64,000 nucleotides of DNA from Gautieria morchelliformis (Eukaryota; Basidiomycota; Agaricomycetes; Gomphales; Gomphaceae): contig WHVA01000073.1 of the NCBI GenBank assembly GCA_015179125.1, forward strand, positions 237,000 to 300,999, in the 5' to 3' direction. Positions 44,079 to 54,710 of this stretch are shown piece by piece (position 1 is the stretch's first letter; every line of letters starts with the position of its first letter). Below the pieces are notes generated by a model, which had not been told where the DNA came from, did no database searches, and saw only the letters and a program-made list of their open reading frames with translations. The position numbers and the translations under genes are program-made.

Positions 44079-44290
44079 CCTATGTTGATCAAGAAAGATC
44101 AAGTACTCAAAAGCCTATTAACCCACTTAACTCAGAGTTAAGTTAATAATCTATTGCATGAATTGAATAACTAATAACCAAGACTATTAGATCACTGCTC
44201 AGAGTGGCATCTAATCGTACAGGATTACTAATCAGTTACTCTTAGTAATGTTGCTGTTCACAGCTCAATTATTCAGTTCAAAGGGGTCTG
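44079..44290 (-). repeat. Inverted copy of the right part of the 38147-39168 element
   Basis: The reverse complement of this segment matches 38928-39126 closely, including ACTAAGAGTAACTGATTAG and TTGATCTTTCTTGATCAA. The copia element therefore sits between the two arms of a former inverted repeat of about 200 bp per arm. Confidence 0.8.
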
Positions 44291-44293
44291 GGG

Positions 44294-44999
44294 TGTCAAG
44301 ATTGGTTTTCAGGCGTTAATATCGTGTATTAGTAAACACAGCGAATGCCCGAATAACTTGTGCGAATAAGTATGCCGTTCGGCGAATAGGTGAACCAATG
44401 AATGTTCACAAGGTAAGAGGGTTGCCTGAACGGGGCTCACCCTATCTACAGTCGTAGTGAAATAGCCCGTGGCTCTTGACGATGTAACGTGCAAGGTCTC
44501 ACGGAAGGGCTGTCTAAGTCTTGACAATCCTTTCGCTGGCGAAGGTGCTCCTTCGGAGCCCTTCGCCAACAGCACAGAAAATGGTTCGAAGGCTAAGGTA
44601 ATGAAGGTGAAGTATGAGAACTCACCAGTGGCGCCTAAGTCCTCTGCTAGTCGAAGATGGAAATCTCCAAGAGAAGGCTTAAGACGATGGCCACAGCGAG
44701 GTCAAATTTGCACAAGATGAACGACGTATGATAATTGAACTGGGGAATATACATGCGAATGTAAACTACTTATATCGAATGCTTGTAAGGTGTCAGCGAA
44801 TAGGAAAGAGGCCGTCACGAGTCAGGGTTGGATAGGGGTGTGCAGTCATGATACAACATAGAGGAAATAAACATACAATAGAATGAGAGAAGAGGGAGAA
44901 CATGAAACGACGGAGGGTGAAGGTGGCGAAGACACCTGTGTACGAAACCATGTCTTGGGGCCTGCATATACACTGCCCTGCACGGGTTCTTCATCTACT

Positions 45000-45032
<33 letters not shown>

Positions 45033-45651
45033 AATTCCGTTTATTATACTGCCACCTTAGGGCCGTGTCCTATATAGGCAGTCTCTACCCGGAACGCGGA
45101 ATAGAGTAATCAAAGTGTTTTACATGCTAGGGTATCGTAGTTACCAAAGTAAGCCAGAGATATGCTGGCACCAACGTAGGATACTTCCTGTTTGTTTACA
45201 ATGCCTAATCACCTTAGATACATAACAGTACCGGTCAGTTTCAGTAGGTCTTATATGCCGTATGGAAGTCCAGGAGCCTCATAATCCTAACATTTGTCAA
45301 CACCTATCAGTGGGGCGAAACATTGTAGTAATTACTGCTACAAATGTGGAGGGGGGGGATTCGAACCAGAGGCTCTCCCTTCGCGTTATCCCAAACGGGC
45401 GCTTGGTGTGGGTTAGTTCCACCTGTGCTAACCCGCCCCCATCTACTGGGTTGATCCCACACGACCCACGGGTAGGACGTCCCGCGAACGCACCCTGCTC
45501 ATATGAACACCAAAAGGGGGTTGGATCGAGAAGCTGATGGAGTTACTGACGAGCCATTATGCCAGATAGGGATGTCGATCGTGATTTGATGGTGTGCCTG
45601 CTGGCGAATGATGCGAGCAGCGAATGGTTGTTCGGCGAAATACGAGGAAGG
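44294..45651 (+). repeat. R4 LTR copy A, carrying a SINE
   Basis: Starts TGTCAAGATTGGTTTTCAGG and follows the R4 unit seen cleanly at 57244-58271, with a 438-bp SINE plus its target duplication inserted at 45002. Its 3' end is cut by the inverted copy B. It also shares the block beginning GTGAACACAGCGAATG-like sequence with the other copies. Confidence 0.8.
45002..45439 (-). mobile_element. tRNA-derived SINE, copy 1 (minus orientation)
   Basis: A run of 34 T residues (the poly(A) tail read on the other strand) begins at 45002, and the tRNA-like head ends at 45439. The 10-bp direct duplication CATCTACTGG flanks it at 44992-45001 and 45440-45449. On the minus strand the head carries an A-box-like TTAGCACAGGTGG and a B-box-like GGTTCGAATCC, followed by a roughly 300-bp body shared with the second copy at 54278-54710. 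Confidence 0.9.
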
Positions 45652-46653
45652 TGTCATGACCGGTTTATTTCTCCTACCGCGCTACCTCTATGTTCCCCCT
45701 CATCACTCCCTAGCATCTTCGCCAGAGTTCGCCACACCCACCGACCACTCCTCCTCTACATCCACCCTACCTGCTGTTCGCCCCATTCTCCGAACCGCTA
45801 TTTGCTGCTTGCGCATTTCGCCAGCAGGCACGCCATCAAATATGATCGATACCATTCACCCGGCATGATGGTTCATCATTAACCCCATCATCTTCTTAAT
45901 CCAACCCCATTGGGTGTTCGTATGGCCAAAGTGTGGTTGCAGGACGTCCCTTCCATAGGCTGTGCGGGATCAACCCAGTAAACGAAAAGTCCGTGCAGGG
46001 TAGCGTGTATGCGGGTCCCAAGACATGGTTTTGTCCATAAGTGCCTTCGCCCCCTTTACTCTCCGTCGTTTCATGTTCGCATTCTCCCCTCACTCTATTG
46101 TATGTTTATTCCATCTACTTAGTATCATGACTGCGCACCCCTATCCAACCCTGACTCGTGACGGCCTCTTTCCTATTCGCTGATACCTTACGAGCATTCG
46201 ATATAAGTAGTTTACATTCGCATGTATATTCCCCAGTTCAATTATCATATGTCGTCCATCTTGTGCAAACTTGACCTCGCTGTGATCGTCATCTTAAGCC
46301 TTCTCTTGGAGATTTCTATCTTCGACCAGCAGAGGACTTAGGCATCACTGGTGAGTTCTCATACTTCATCTTCGTTACCTTAGCCTTTGAACCATTTTCT
46401 GTGCTGTCGGCGAAGGGATTGTTGAGACTTAGACAGCCCTTCCGTGAGATCTTGCATGTTACATTGTCAAGAGCCATGGGCTATTTCGCTACGACTGTAG
46501 ATAGGGTGAGCCCCGTTTAGGCAAACCCTCTTACCTTGTGAACATTCATTGGTTCACCTATTCGCCGAACGGCATACTTATTCGCACAAGTTATTCGGGC
46601 ATTCACTGTGTTCACTAATACACGATATTAACACCTGAAAACCAATCTTGACA
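45652..46653 (-). repeat. R4 LTR copy B (inverted)
   Basis: This 1,002-bp unit reads TGTCATGACCGG at the left and CCAATCTTGACA at the right on the plus strand, the reverse of R4. It abuts copy A tail to tail with no matching target duplication, making a large inverted repeat of LTR sequence. Confidence 0.82.
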
Positions 46654-47169
46654 GCATAATTGAACTAACAAACTACAGTCAAAAAGCATTCATTCTATCC
46701 ATTCACCACTTTTTTTTACACGCCACATCTATTCGCAGGACAGCCTCACCATTTCAAAGGTCGCCTCTCCCCACACCGAACATTTGCTAGATTCCTGCCC
46801 CACTTGGCAGGCCTGCCCTATTCCCCTTCATGGGACAACCTCTCCTCCATCACCTCTCTCTACAGATTCCTGCCTCGCCTGGCGGGCCTGAGCCTCGTCT
46901 ATTCGCGGGATAGCCTTACCCCTTCATGGGTCGCCCTTTCCCGTACCAATCCTTCACACAGCTTTCTGCCCTACTTGGCGGACCTGGATCATCTCTCCTA
47001 TTAGACTCTGACTCATTCTCCGCAACTCTTGCCGATGACCATCCTACACCTCTGAATGCCAACCCTATCAACTCTGTACCACCAGCGTGTTTATTCACCT
47101 CTATTAGCTCTCATTCTGATTCATCCTTCATCATCCATGTACACCTTTCCGGTCTCTCTAACTCAATCC
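46654..47169. repeat. Imperfect tandem repeat, unassigned
   Basis: Three imperfect units of about 80-95 bp are seen around 46,790, 46,868 and 46,965; each contains the word TTCCTGCC-CTTGGC-GGCCTG or a close variant. Chance open frames exist on both strands. Origin unknown; it may be the internal part of a lost element. Confidence 0.45.
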
Positions 47170-48466
47170 TGTTTTGGAACCCTTCAAGACTTTGGTGTTA
47201 TTGCTAACGCCTCAGTCTATCAGAACGTGTCGTTTACATGACTAGTAGAATACCAGTTCAATGCAGCAGCACAACTCTGGAAATAATTTAATATTTGTAC
47301 CTTGGTTGCAATCCGTGTAATAACTAGTCCAAGTTATTACAGCTAGAAGGCAATGCGTTTTTTAGCTGCACTGAACAATAAACTAAAAGAGTGTGTAGGT
47401 TCAAGGACACTATCGGGGTCCAAGAGTATTCCTTTTAATAAAGAGGGAATAGGCTCCGCAGGAGAGTTTGTAAGTGGATTGGGTCGACCAACATCAATGC
47501 ACTGCAATAACGAGAGAGTAATGTGAAGTGGCTTTTGCGCACAACTTGACTTGACTTGTGAAAGTCACTGAACAGGAAAATCAACTGAACAGCTCATCTC
47601 GGGTATTGGAGTGCTAATTGACAAGAAAATTGATTGCCAACCTCACTCTGTAGAGTTTCACCCAGCGTGTTAGGCTAAGTGGCTAAGCAGTAAAGCAACT
47701 ACTTAACTAAGAATAGTTACTCTAAGCAAGAGTAGTATTCTAGTTCAGGTTAGGAACTTAGATAAGATGTGCAAGTCACACAAGCTGTGTAGGATAGAAG
47801 ATGGGTAGATTGATTGCTCAAAGGGCAGGCAAAGGGCCTCCTTTTATATTGTAATGTACAAGAGCTTAGTAAGCAGGTAGAACCTTCTATCTATTAATGG
47901 AATGGGGGAAGAAGCTTGTGGAAGATGGAAGAAAGGGTTGGAAGAAACTGGCAGTTTCCAGGGGACTCCACCATGCTTCCTACCAATCAGAGCTTGATTT
48001 GTCAGGAATGACTCACTGAAAAGGGTCATGTGCCATAGCACAGCTTGGCTGAGTCATGTACTCCTGACTCACCAAGTTGTGCCTGGATTGGTTGAGTCAT
48101 TGAGGCTGTATCTCCAGATAACCATGTATTTGGCACTCAGAAGCTGAGTAAGCAGTTCTGAGCCAATTAGGGCTCTGTAGCCATAATTACTAAGAGCACT
48201 GCTTAGCGCAGCTGAGCATAGCCTGGTACAGCCTAGTTGTCATGACTGACCATGATCCCCATTGTTTGGTGAAGCCAAACAGGCTGCACAGTTGCTATGG
48301 CTGCATATAGCAACTGTTTGGGACTCAGCTGGAAATACTGAGGGAGCCATCCTGCCGGACTTGTGGGTGCTTGGGTGACCATAAGTCCGAAAATGCGGCC
48401 ACCGCCGAGGTGCCCGGCGGAGTTTGAAATAGAGCGCCCGGAACAGAGTTGTGGGTGCTAGAGGAT
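47170..48466 (-). repeat. R1 LTR-like repeat, copy c
   Basis: A continuous R1 unit in minus orientation, from TGTTTTGGAACCC at the left. It provides the related empty site for the hAT insertion in copy b: around 47,777-47,795 the sequence CACACAAGCTGTGTAGGA carries the target once, without an insert. It ends where the tyrosine-recombinase element's terminal repeat begins. Confidence 0.75.
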
Positions 48467-49043
48467 CCACATCTATGTTCACTCGAGTGTGACACTGGGC
48501 AAGCAACAAGGTAGATTGCGATGCCAGCGCTCTCTGCGCGACCGGGAACCGGGCCGTGCTTAAGCCGGCGCAAGCATAGATACAGAATAGCGAGTCAACA
48601 AGAAAGTGGGAAGTGGTCAGGGCGGGTGAAAAAAGAGATTGAGCTCGAAGCCTTAATGGCTATCGAGCGCGATGTGTGTGAGAAGGACGCAAGGGAAAGG
48701 GGGAGAGGAGCTGGAGCATTTATACTAGGAGGGATTGTGGACAATAGAACATAGATTATGCAGAACTTTGATGCGAGTGGACTGTGGACGGAGCGTGGAC
48801 AATGGACGAAGGGTGGACTGTGGATGGAGCGTGGACAATGGACGAAGGGTGGACAGTGGGCGGAGGGTGGACAGTGGGCACGAGTGGCTGGAGTCACATG
48901 ACTCGTGTCATAGACACTGGACACCGGCGAGCTTTGTCCAATCCATCTATGTTCACTCGAGTGTGACACTGGGCAAGCAACAAGGTAGATTGCGATGCCA
49001 GCACTCTCTGCGCGACCAGGAACCGGGCCGTGCTCAAGCCAAC
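48467..49043 (-). repeat. Split direct repeats B1-A2-B2
   Basis: The roughly 100-bp block at 48,467-48,565 recurs at 48,942-49,043 with a few substitutions, in the same orientation, 475 bp apart. Both contain GACACTGGGCAAGCAACAAG. The spacer contains a short tandem array of GGACGAAGGGTGGAC-like words (48,780-48,885). The recombinase stop codon lies at the edge of the right-hand copy. Confidence 0.82.
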
Positions 49044-50068
49044 TGGGGAGCGAAGTGGAGAGACAGAGGCTCGTGAGGCTGAGCGTTGGGAACGGCCCAA
49101 TGGAGGCGCGCTGAGAGGGAAAGGAGACGGAGGCGATTCGGCTCTATGTAAAGCTTGAATGTGTCGCTACGCCATTGACCAAGTTGTTGGAGCTCGAAGT
49201 CGTGGAACCCCGCTGCAGCGGCGGAGGAGGCGCCACCTGGTCTGAAGCTGTGACCTGCGAATTCCGATGGGTTGAGACCCACTGAGGAGAGGTCATGGCG
49301 CACCCTCCTGATAAGGTCGCCGCGGAGGAGGGGAAGGCCGTCGTCGCCGACGAAGAGAGGAGATTCTGGCGGCCGGGGGTCGAGAGTAAAGAGTTGTTGG
49401 AGGTACGCAACTGGGCAGGTCGAGGCTCCTGGCGCCGCAGAGATGAAGAGGGATACGCCTTTGCGGAAGGGGTCTGTTTTTGAGGAGGGAATAGAGAGGA
49501 TGACGTGGTCGGGGGTTGCAAATGAGGGCTCGAAGCGGACTGAGCTGCGAGTGAGGTGCGCGGCTGGGTCGAAGGACTTCGAGGTGCGAACGGTGAACTC
49601 TCCGCACCGCAAGAAGGTGGGGACTGCAAGGCAAATGGTGGTGGTGTAGTTAAGGGTCCCAGTGCTGGTAGGGGCTGGGTAGAGAGATAGGAGGGAGCGG
49701 AGGATCTCGAAGGTGATCGGAAGTTTGGGCTTCCTGTCCTTCTCACCCATGTACCTTTTAACTCCGCGGACCATGCGCTGGAGCAGTGGCGACTCGCAGG
49801 CCTCGAAGGGGAGATCGTTGTCGATGTGCACGGAACGGAGGTGGGTGATGTAGGACTTAATGGTCTTCGGCTGGAGAGAGCGGGATCCGAGGAGGGCGAC
49901 CCATTCGAGTAGTGCGAGACTGGTGGCGGGCAAAATGGAGCCTGAGGGGTGGCGAAGGTGTGGGTTGGAGAGGATGAACTCGAAGAAAGACTTGTAGCCC
50001 ATGCGGTAGGACACCCTGGTACTTGAGGCGAGCCCATGCCAGAGCCAGAAGGTGGCGAGTTGAGACAT
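49034..50068 (-). CDS. Tyrosine recombinase of the Ngaro/DIRS-type element
   Basis: An uninterrupted 344-codon frame starting MSQLATFWLWHGLASSTR. The N-terminal core-binding part (TRVSYRMGYKSFFEFIL) is followed by the catalytic domain: first Arg in TFLRCGEFTVR, a Lys in SSKTDPFRKG, the H-x-x-R box GHSFRPGGASSAAAAG, and the Trp and nucleophilic Tyr in GQWRSDTFKLYIE. All catalytic residues of the family are present. Such enzymes integrate the circular cDNA of DIRS-order retrotransposons in place of a DDE integrase. This frame differs from the RT frame upstream. Confidence 0.88.
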   Translation of the reverse strand: MSQLATFWLWHGLASSTRVSYRMGYKSFFEFILSNPHLRHPSGSILPATSLALLEWVALLGSRSLQPKTIKSYITHLRSVHIDNDLPFEACESPLLQRMVRGVKRYMGEKDRKPKLPITFEILRSLLSLYPAPTSTGTLNYTTTICLAVPTFLRCGEFTVRTSKSFDPAAHLTRSSVRFEPSFATPDHVILSIPSSKTDPFRKGVSLFISAAPGASTCPVAYLQQLFTLDPRPPESPLFVGDDGLPLLRGDLIRRVRHDLSSVGLNPSEFAGHSFRPGGASSAAAAGFHDFELQQLGQWRSDTFKLYIEPNRLRLLSLSARLHWAVPNAQPHEPLSLHFAPQLA

Positions 50069-50069
50069 G

Positions 50070-51274
50070 TGAGCGTGCGTTTGATACCAGTGGTCAGGGG
50101 GTGGGGCGAGGTGGGCTGTCGTTGGAGGAACGGCGCAAGTTTGAATAGGTTAGCGTACATGTAACGAGAGGCACAGTCAGCAAGCGCGTTCTTGGATGAG
50201 GAGAGCCAGGAAGAAGAATAAGAGAATTCTAGCTGCGCTGCTAGCATAACTATCAAACGAGGATCGCCATGACGTGGGGGGAACGATTTGTGTCGTTTTC
50301 AAGTGCACAGACGTCAACCTGGTTATCAACATGAAATACTATGTGCTGGTGCTTCCAGCGGTGTCCCCACCTCAGGATGGCTTGTAAGACTGCGTATATC
50401 TCTTTGAATTGGATATCATGGTTCCTAAACCGTCTGGGGACCCTGCTCGAGAACCACTCGTCCTCGAAAATCCCGCCGATCCCTTTGCGGCCGCTGGCGT
50501 CTGTGAAAACGTGAAGGACTGGATAGGATGCCGTAATGAGGCGTATGCCATTCCAGGCTGAAGCGTACGTCTGCCACCAATGTATCTCTGCTCGGGCATA
50601 AGCGGGGAGATACCAGACTGCGTACTGGGACTGAATGGTCGTAGAGAAGCTGATCAGGCGACGGAGGAAGGCGCAAGAGTGGGGAATCACTTGGGAACAG
50701 AATTGGAGGAAGCCAACTAGTTGCTGCAGGTCGAGGAGAGAGCAGCGGCGCCGATCGGCCCATAGTTGGAGCAGATCACGCAGGTATAGCAGCTTGTCTG
50801 CCGGGAGACGGGCTTCCATGGCAACAGTATCCAGCTCGAGACTGAGGTATTCGGTTTGGGTAGAGGGTCGAAGGGTTTTCTCATGCTGGAAGGAGAGACC
50901 AAGTTTTGTACCTAGCGCTTCGATCCAGTCTATCGCTTTGTTCGCGAGAGACAATGGGACAGTGGGTTGGAAGATGGGGAGGAAATCGTCTAGGTAATGC
51001 TTCAGTTGAGCAGGGATATGTCTCTGGATGATCCAATGTAGCGCTTCTGCGAACAAGTTAAAAATGTAGGGAGCGGACTTTATGCCAAAAATTAGGACAA
51101 TGGCATGGTAAAATGATCCTTGCCAGGTAAAACCGAGCAGGGGCCAGTCAGCAGGACGCACGGGGATGTGATGAAATGCCTCTTTAAGGTTGAGCTTGGC
51201 TAACAGCGTGCCGCAGCCTGAGGAGGCAACGGCAGCGACTGCCTGGTCAAATGCTTCGTAGCGGATGTGTCCCT
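50070..51274 (-). pseudogene. RT-RNase H of the Ngaro/DIRS-type element, truncated
   Basis: The minus-strand frame reads LLAKLNLKEAFHHIPVRPAD, WPLLGFTWQGSFYH, FGIKSAPYIFNLFAEALHWI and the catalytic YLDDF box, then RNase H with VFTDASGRKGIGGI, QFKEIYAVLQAI and VFHVDNQVDV. After a one-base frame change near 50,255 it continues as AAQLEFSYSSSW and KNALADCASRYMYANL to about 50,150. The 5' part of RT before the LAKLNLKEAF block is cut by the R2 repeat at 51275. It is not functional as it stands. Confidence 0.85.
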
Positions 51275-52350
51275 TGTTGTGATAAACGCAATTATTTCAT
51301 TTCAAATCGTTTATATATAAAAGAAACTAATAAAGAAAGAAAGAAAAACAAAAAAAAAAACAAAAAGAAACAGAAATTATATTTATGATAGACGTCGGCG
51401 CAGACGACGATCACACGAATTTATGACATGCTATATTACTCATAGATTGGGTAATATACAGGAGTTCGAGCGTCGACCACGTGCGGTCGATCAGGGACGG
51501 CGTGCCTATCGAGTGATGGCATCGGCCATGACGTCGACAGGCGCCAGGCCATAGGCACCGAGGGGTGCGGGCACCAAACGCTGCAGAGAACAATAGACTG
51601 CGCAGAAGTATAGGGTGCTGTGGAGCGACCTGAGAAAGTCACCTGCAGTATACATATTCAATCAGCTGCCCCACAGAAAGGGCACAGAGACAGCGGCACC
51701 ATCTCCAAGCCCAGCATATATGCTGGGCAGGGTAGACTCAACTCCTTTTTTCTATTTGAATCCCATGACACGTCTGACTGATTACTATCTTAACATCATG
51801 TGGACAGGGGCTTTGTATACTAGGTACAGATCTCTATTCCAAAGCCCAGACAATCCTAACACCATCCCCATCACCCCATGACTTTATGACTATAAATTAG
51901 TCACCCCTTAGTTACAAAGTAGTTTTTCGACCCATCCATCCAATATCTTGAACACTAGTAGTTACTATCAATATAGTATAAATAGCTAGTACAAATGTAT
52001 GAATGAAATCATCCAGAATCGATTATTCTGCCTCCTGAAATTATTGTAGTCTTGTTTGATAGCTACAAAGCTCAGATCTTGATAGTTTATTCCAAATCTT
52101 CGTCGAGGGTCTACTATCATTGTTTACTCTATACTACCTTAAAAGCGAATGCTTTTGATTTGACTATCCCTTGGATCGACACAATTCCTTTGTCAACACG
52201 GTCACGTGACCCTCATTCATCAGTGCTGGACGCGCCTCAAAAGGCTTAGTCAGCACATAGAAGAGGGACGAACGCAGTGGTTTTAATCACTGAGCAATAG
52301 ATTCTACTTGTTAAAAGGCACTAATTGACACCTTAATCTAAAATGAACGA
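51275..52350 (+). repeat. R2 repeat, copy b
   Basis: Begins TGTTGTGATAAACGCAATTA and follows copy a (37015-38090) throughout. A TATATAAAAG word lies near 51,311 and an A-rich stretch follows at 51,325-51,380. It interrupts the tyrosine-recombinase element's RT. Confidence 0.7.
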
Positions 52351-52369
52351 CTAATTTATTATTACCTGC

Positions 52370-52571
52370 TATTATTACCTGCACTCTGATTAGCTACAGT
52401 GCGGGTAATAGAAAGTAAGTAAAGTAAACTGGTATGTGGAATAGAGTGTTCTTACCTCAGGCGTTCAGATGGACATGAACGACTGAGGAAAGGAGGGACG
52501 GTGGGGTTAGAAAAGGATAAGCCGACATGTATGTGGGTCTGTGTGGACCATATGACATTGTAGTTCCAACA
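52370..52571 (-). repeat. Solo LTR related to the copia element
   Basis: On the minus strand it starts TGTTGGAACTACAATG and ends GTGCAGGTAATAATA, sharing CCTCAGTCGTTCATG and CCCGCACTGTAGCT with the long LTR of the copia element. No matching 5-bp duplication is visible. Confidence 0.65.
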
Positions 52572-52662
52572 ATGTATGGGTAGGACATCCCGTGAATGCA
52601 TTCTGGCCATAGGAACACCTAAAGGGGGTTGAGTCAGGAAGATGGTGGGGCCAGTGATGAAC
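52572..52662 (+). repeat. R4 LTR fragment
   Basis: A 91-bp piece (GGTAGGACATCCCG to GGGGCCAGTGATGAAC) of the R4 LTR, matching 57,968-58,049. It ends at the same R4 position at which the gypsy LTR junction near 29,158 resumes. Confidence 0.7.
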
Positions 52663-53134
52663 TGTCAGGGGACACCCTGTTTTCCAGTTCCAACACCACA
52701 CCAAGTTCCAACACCGCTTCTGGTTCCAATTCCATCTCCGACTCCGCTTTTGGAAATGATTCCGCTTCTGGGAGAACTTCCACAAGTTCTGTTCACTTTG
52801 CCAATTCCACTCCACTTTCCGACTTCCGCTCTCAGAACAGTGTCAGAAGTCAAGTGACTTGCATAGTAGGTGCCATCAAGGGTCAATCAAGGGTCAGGGA
52901 GGTCAGGGGGATGCAGGGTTGATGGCAAGTGCCGAGTGTTGTCCCTGGCTGCGGAGCATAGTATAATACAGGCTCACTGACATTGGGGGTCCTTAGACTT
53001 TTCTCTTCAGATTTCCCCTTGTCAGGTGAGAATCTCCTCTCTTGTATACTCTGTTCATTTATACATACTTCGGATTTCCCCTTGTCAGTTGTGTGGTAGT
53101 GTGACCTCCACAACCAGCTAAGGTTGCCCTTACA
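52663..53134 (+). repeat. 5' LTR of a chromodomain Ty3/gypsy element
   Basis: 472 bp from TGTCAGGGGACACCC to TTGCCCTTACA, the same family and length as the LTR at 29159-29630, here in plus orientation and followed by gag. Confidence 0.82.
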
Positions 53135-53171
53135 GCAGAAAAGTCTCTCCCCTAGAGGACTGGCGATCATA

Positions 53172-53625
53172 ATGCGCATTGGATTTGCCATAGGTGCATT
53201 TGGAATCGGAGATAGCGACTCGGAGATTGCGACTCCCATGCACATGGCGTATGACAGCCCCTCTTCTTACATCGAGCTCCCAACCCTGGAAATCCTGTCC
53301 CATACTTCTCCTTCAGACATGGACCCAGACGATCATCTTACGAATATGGAGGAGGAGTTGACACGGAACTGGATGAAGACTGACGCGATTGAAACAGCCT
53401 TAAAAATGATTTTGGCTAAGTTAGATATTCCACGAAGTGGTGGATATGCAATGCAGGATGAGTTGGATTTTGGAAAAGTGGAAGTAGCAGAAGAGAAGAT
53501 GTCCGCAAAGTTGGCAAAGGTCAAACCCACGACTCCAGCAGACTTTGATGGAGATCGGGAGAAGGGACTTCATCTCGGATGATGGGTACTGCGGGAGAAG
53601 GGACTTCATCTCGGATGATGGGTAC
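53172..53625 (+). pseudogene. Gypsy gag N-terminal fragment
   Basis: An open frame starting MRIGFAIGAFGIGD runs for about 135 codons (SPSDMDPDDHLTNMEEELT, KPTTPADFDGDREKGL), typical of the Gag start of chromodomain gypsy elements. It ends in a tandem duplication of about 35 bp (GGGAGAAGGGACTTCATCTC twice) and is then replaced by a copia LTR at 53626. Confidence 0.65.
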
Positions 53626-54090
53626 TGTTGGGATCTGAAGATCTGGGCAGCACTTTGGTGTGATGATGCATTGTGCTCACGCAGACAAAGGACTGGAGTA
53701 GAAGGATGACAAGGGATAAGGAGAGAACAAGGAGTAGAATAAACAATGGGATGAGTTATAATTAGTACAAGTCTTCATGTATTTAAGGCAGTGATGAAAG
53801 GTCACTGCTGACATCAAATCTACCCCAGGAATACTACTACTCTAATCCTACTTCAACCTATAGGTTATGGGCCCCAGCCGTAACTAATTGTCCACATATC
53901 AAAAGGCTACATCAAGTAACAATAAACCAACAATGTCTCTTGCTGGTGCAATTAATACTTAGAGAGTTGACCACTGAATGGGGACAACTATGCCGCTTGG
54001 CACCACTGCCTTGAATGGATCCTTGATGACCAAGAACTCTGGGACATCACAAGTGGTGTTGTAAATCATGGTTACGCAAGCAGCTGCGTA
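53626..54090 (+). mobile_element. Copia 5' LTR, primer site and gag fragment
   Basis: An LTR of 237 bp (53626-53862, TGTTGGGATCTG to CAACCTATA) is followed by GGTTATGGGCCCC, the half initiator-tRNA-Met primer site. Downstream, after a one-base frame change, LNGDNYAAWHHCLEWILDDQ is readable, the typical copia Gag start. The rest of the element is missing. Confidence 0.72.
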
Positions 54091-54277
54091 CACATATGAT
54101 GAGGGGTGAAGGAAACTAAGGAGAAATAGATTGAGACACCAATTAAGGGCTGAAGCGAGTCTGGGGCCAAAACGACGAGAACTGTGGCTTCAAAACAGCC
54201 AGCTACAATAGCACAATTGGCGTTTTTTACTGCCTAGATTGTTATTGTACAGTAGCCAGCTATTTAACTACTTGGAA

Positions 54278-54710
54278 GGGGGCGGGTTAGCGCAGGTGGA
54301 ACTAACCCAAACCAAGTGCCTATTTGGCACGAAGGAAGAGCCTCTGGTTCGAACCACCCCCCTCCGCATTTGTAGCAGTAATTACTACAATGTTTTGCCC
54401 CACCGATAGGTGTCGATAAGTGTTAGGATTACAAGGCTCCTGGACTTCCATCTGGCATATAAGACCTACTGAAACTGACCGGTACTGTTATGTATCTAAG
54501 GTGATTAGGCATTGTAAACAAACAGGAAGTATCCTATGTTGGTGCCAGCATATCTCTGGCTTACTTCGGTAACTACGATACCCTAGCATGTAAAACACTT
54601 TGATTACTCTATTCCGCATTCTGGGTAGAGACTGCCTATATAGGGCCCGGCCCCAAGGTGGCAGTATAATAAATGGAATTAAAAAAAAAAAAAAAAAAAA
54701 AAACAAAAAA
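54278..54710 (+). mobile_element. tRNA-derived SINE, copy 2
   Basis: Full-length copy of about 433 bp. The head GGCGGGTTAGCGCAGGTGG resembles an A box and GGTTCGAACC a B box, 45-60 nt apart, and the element ends in an A-rich tail (54,681-54,710). It is flanked by the 12-bp direct duplication AACTACTTGGAA (54266-54277 and 54711-54722). The body matches copy 1 at 45002-45439 in reverse orientation over its whole length. Confidence 0.92.

Larger units (their letters stand above)
48467..51274 (-). mobile_element. Ngaro/DIRS-type tyrosine-recombinase retrotransposon, 5'-truncated
   Basis: On the minus strand the order is RT-RNase H (to about 50,150), tyrosine recombinase (50,068-49,034), a repeat B1 (about 49,043-48,942), a spacer A2 (48,941-48,566) and a second repeat B2 (about 48,565-48,467). 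B1 and B2 are direct repeats of about 100 bp containing ATCTATGTTCACTCGAGTG. The order B1-A2-B2 after the recombinase is the right half of the split direct repeat layout of Ngaro elements. The 5' part, with the A1 repeat and gag, is missing because an R2 repeat begins at 51275 inside the RT. Confidence 0.8.

Noticed and set aside
46804..47241. Several plus-strand frames suggesting a small gene
   Set aside because: They follow an imperfect 80-95 bp tandem repeat between LTRs and show no codon or motif evidence.
49144..50256. 370-codon minus-strand frame overlapping the tyrosine recombinase
   Set aside because: Only its first part (to about 50,150) is real RNase H sequence; the remainder is a Ser/Pro-rich shadow of the recombinase frame.
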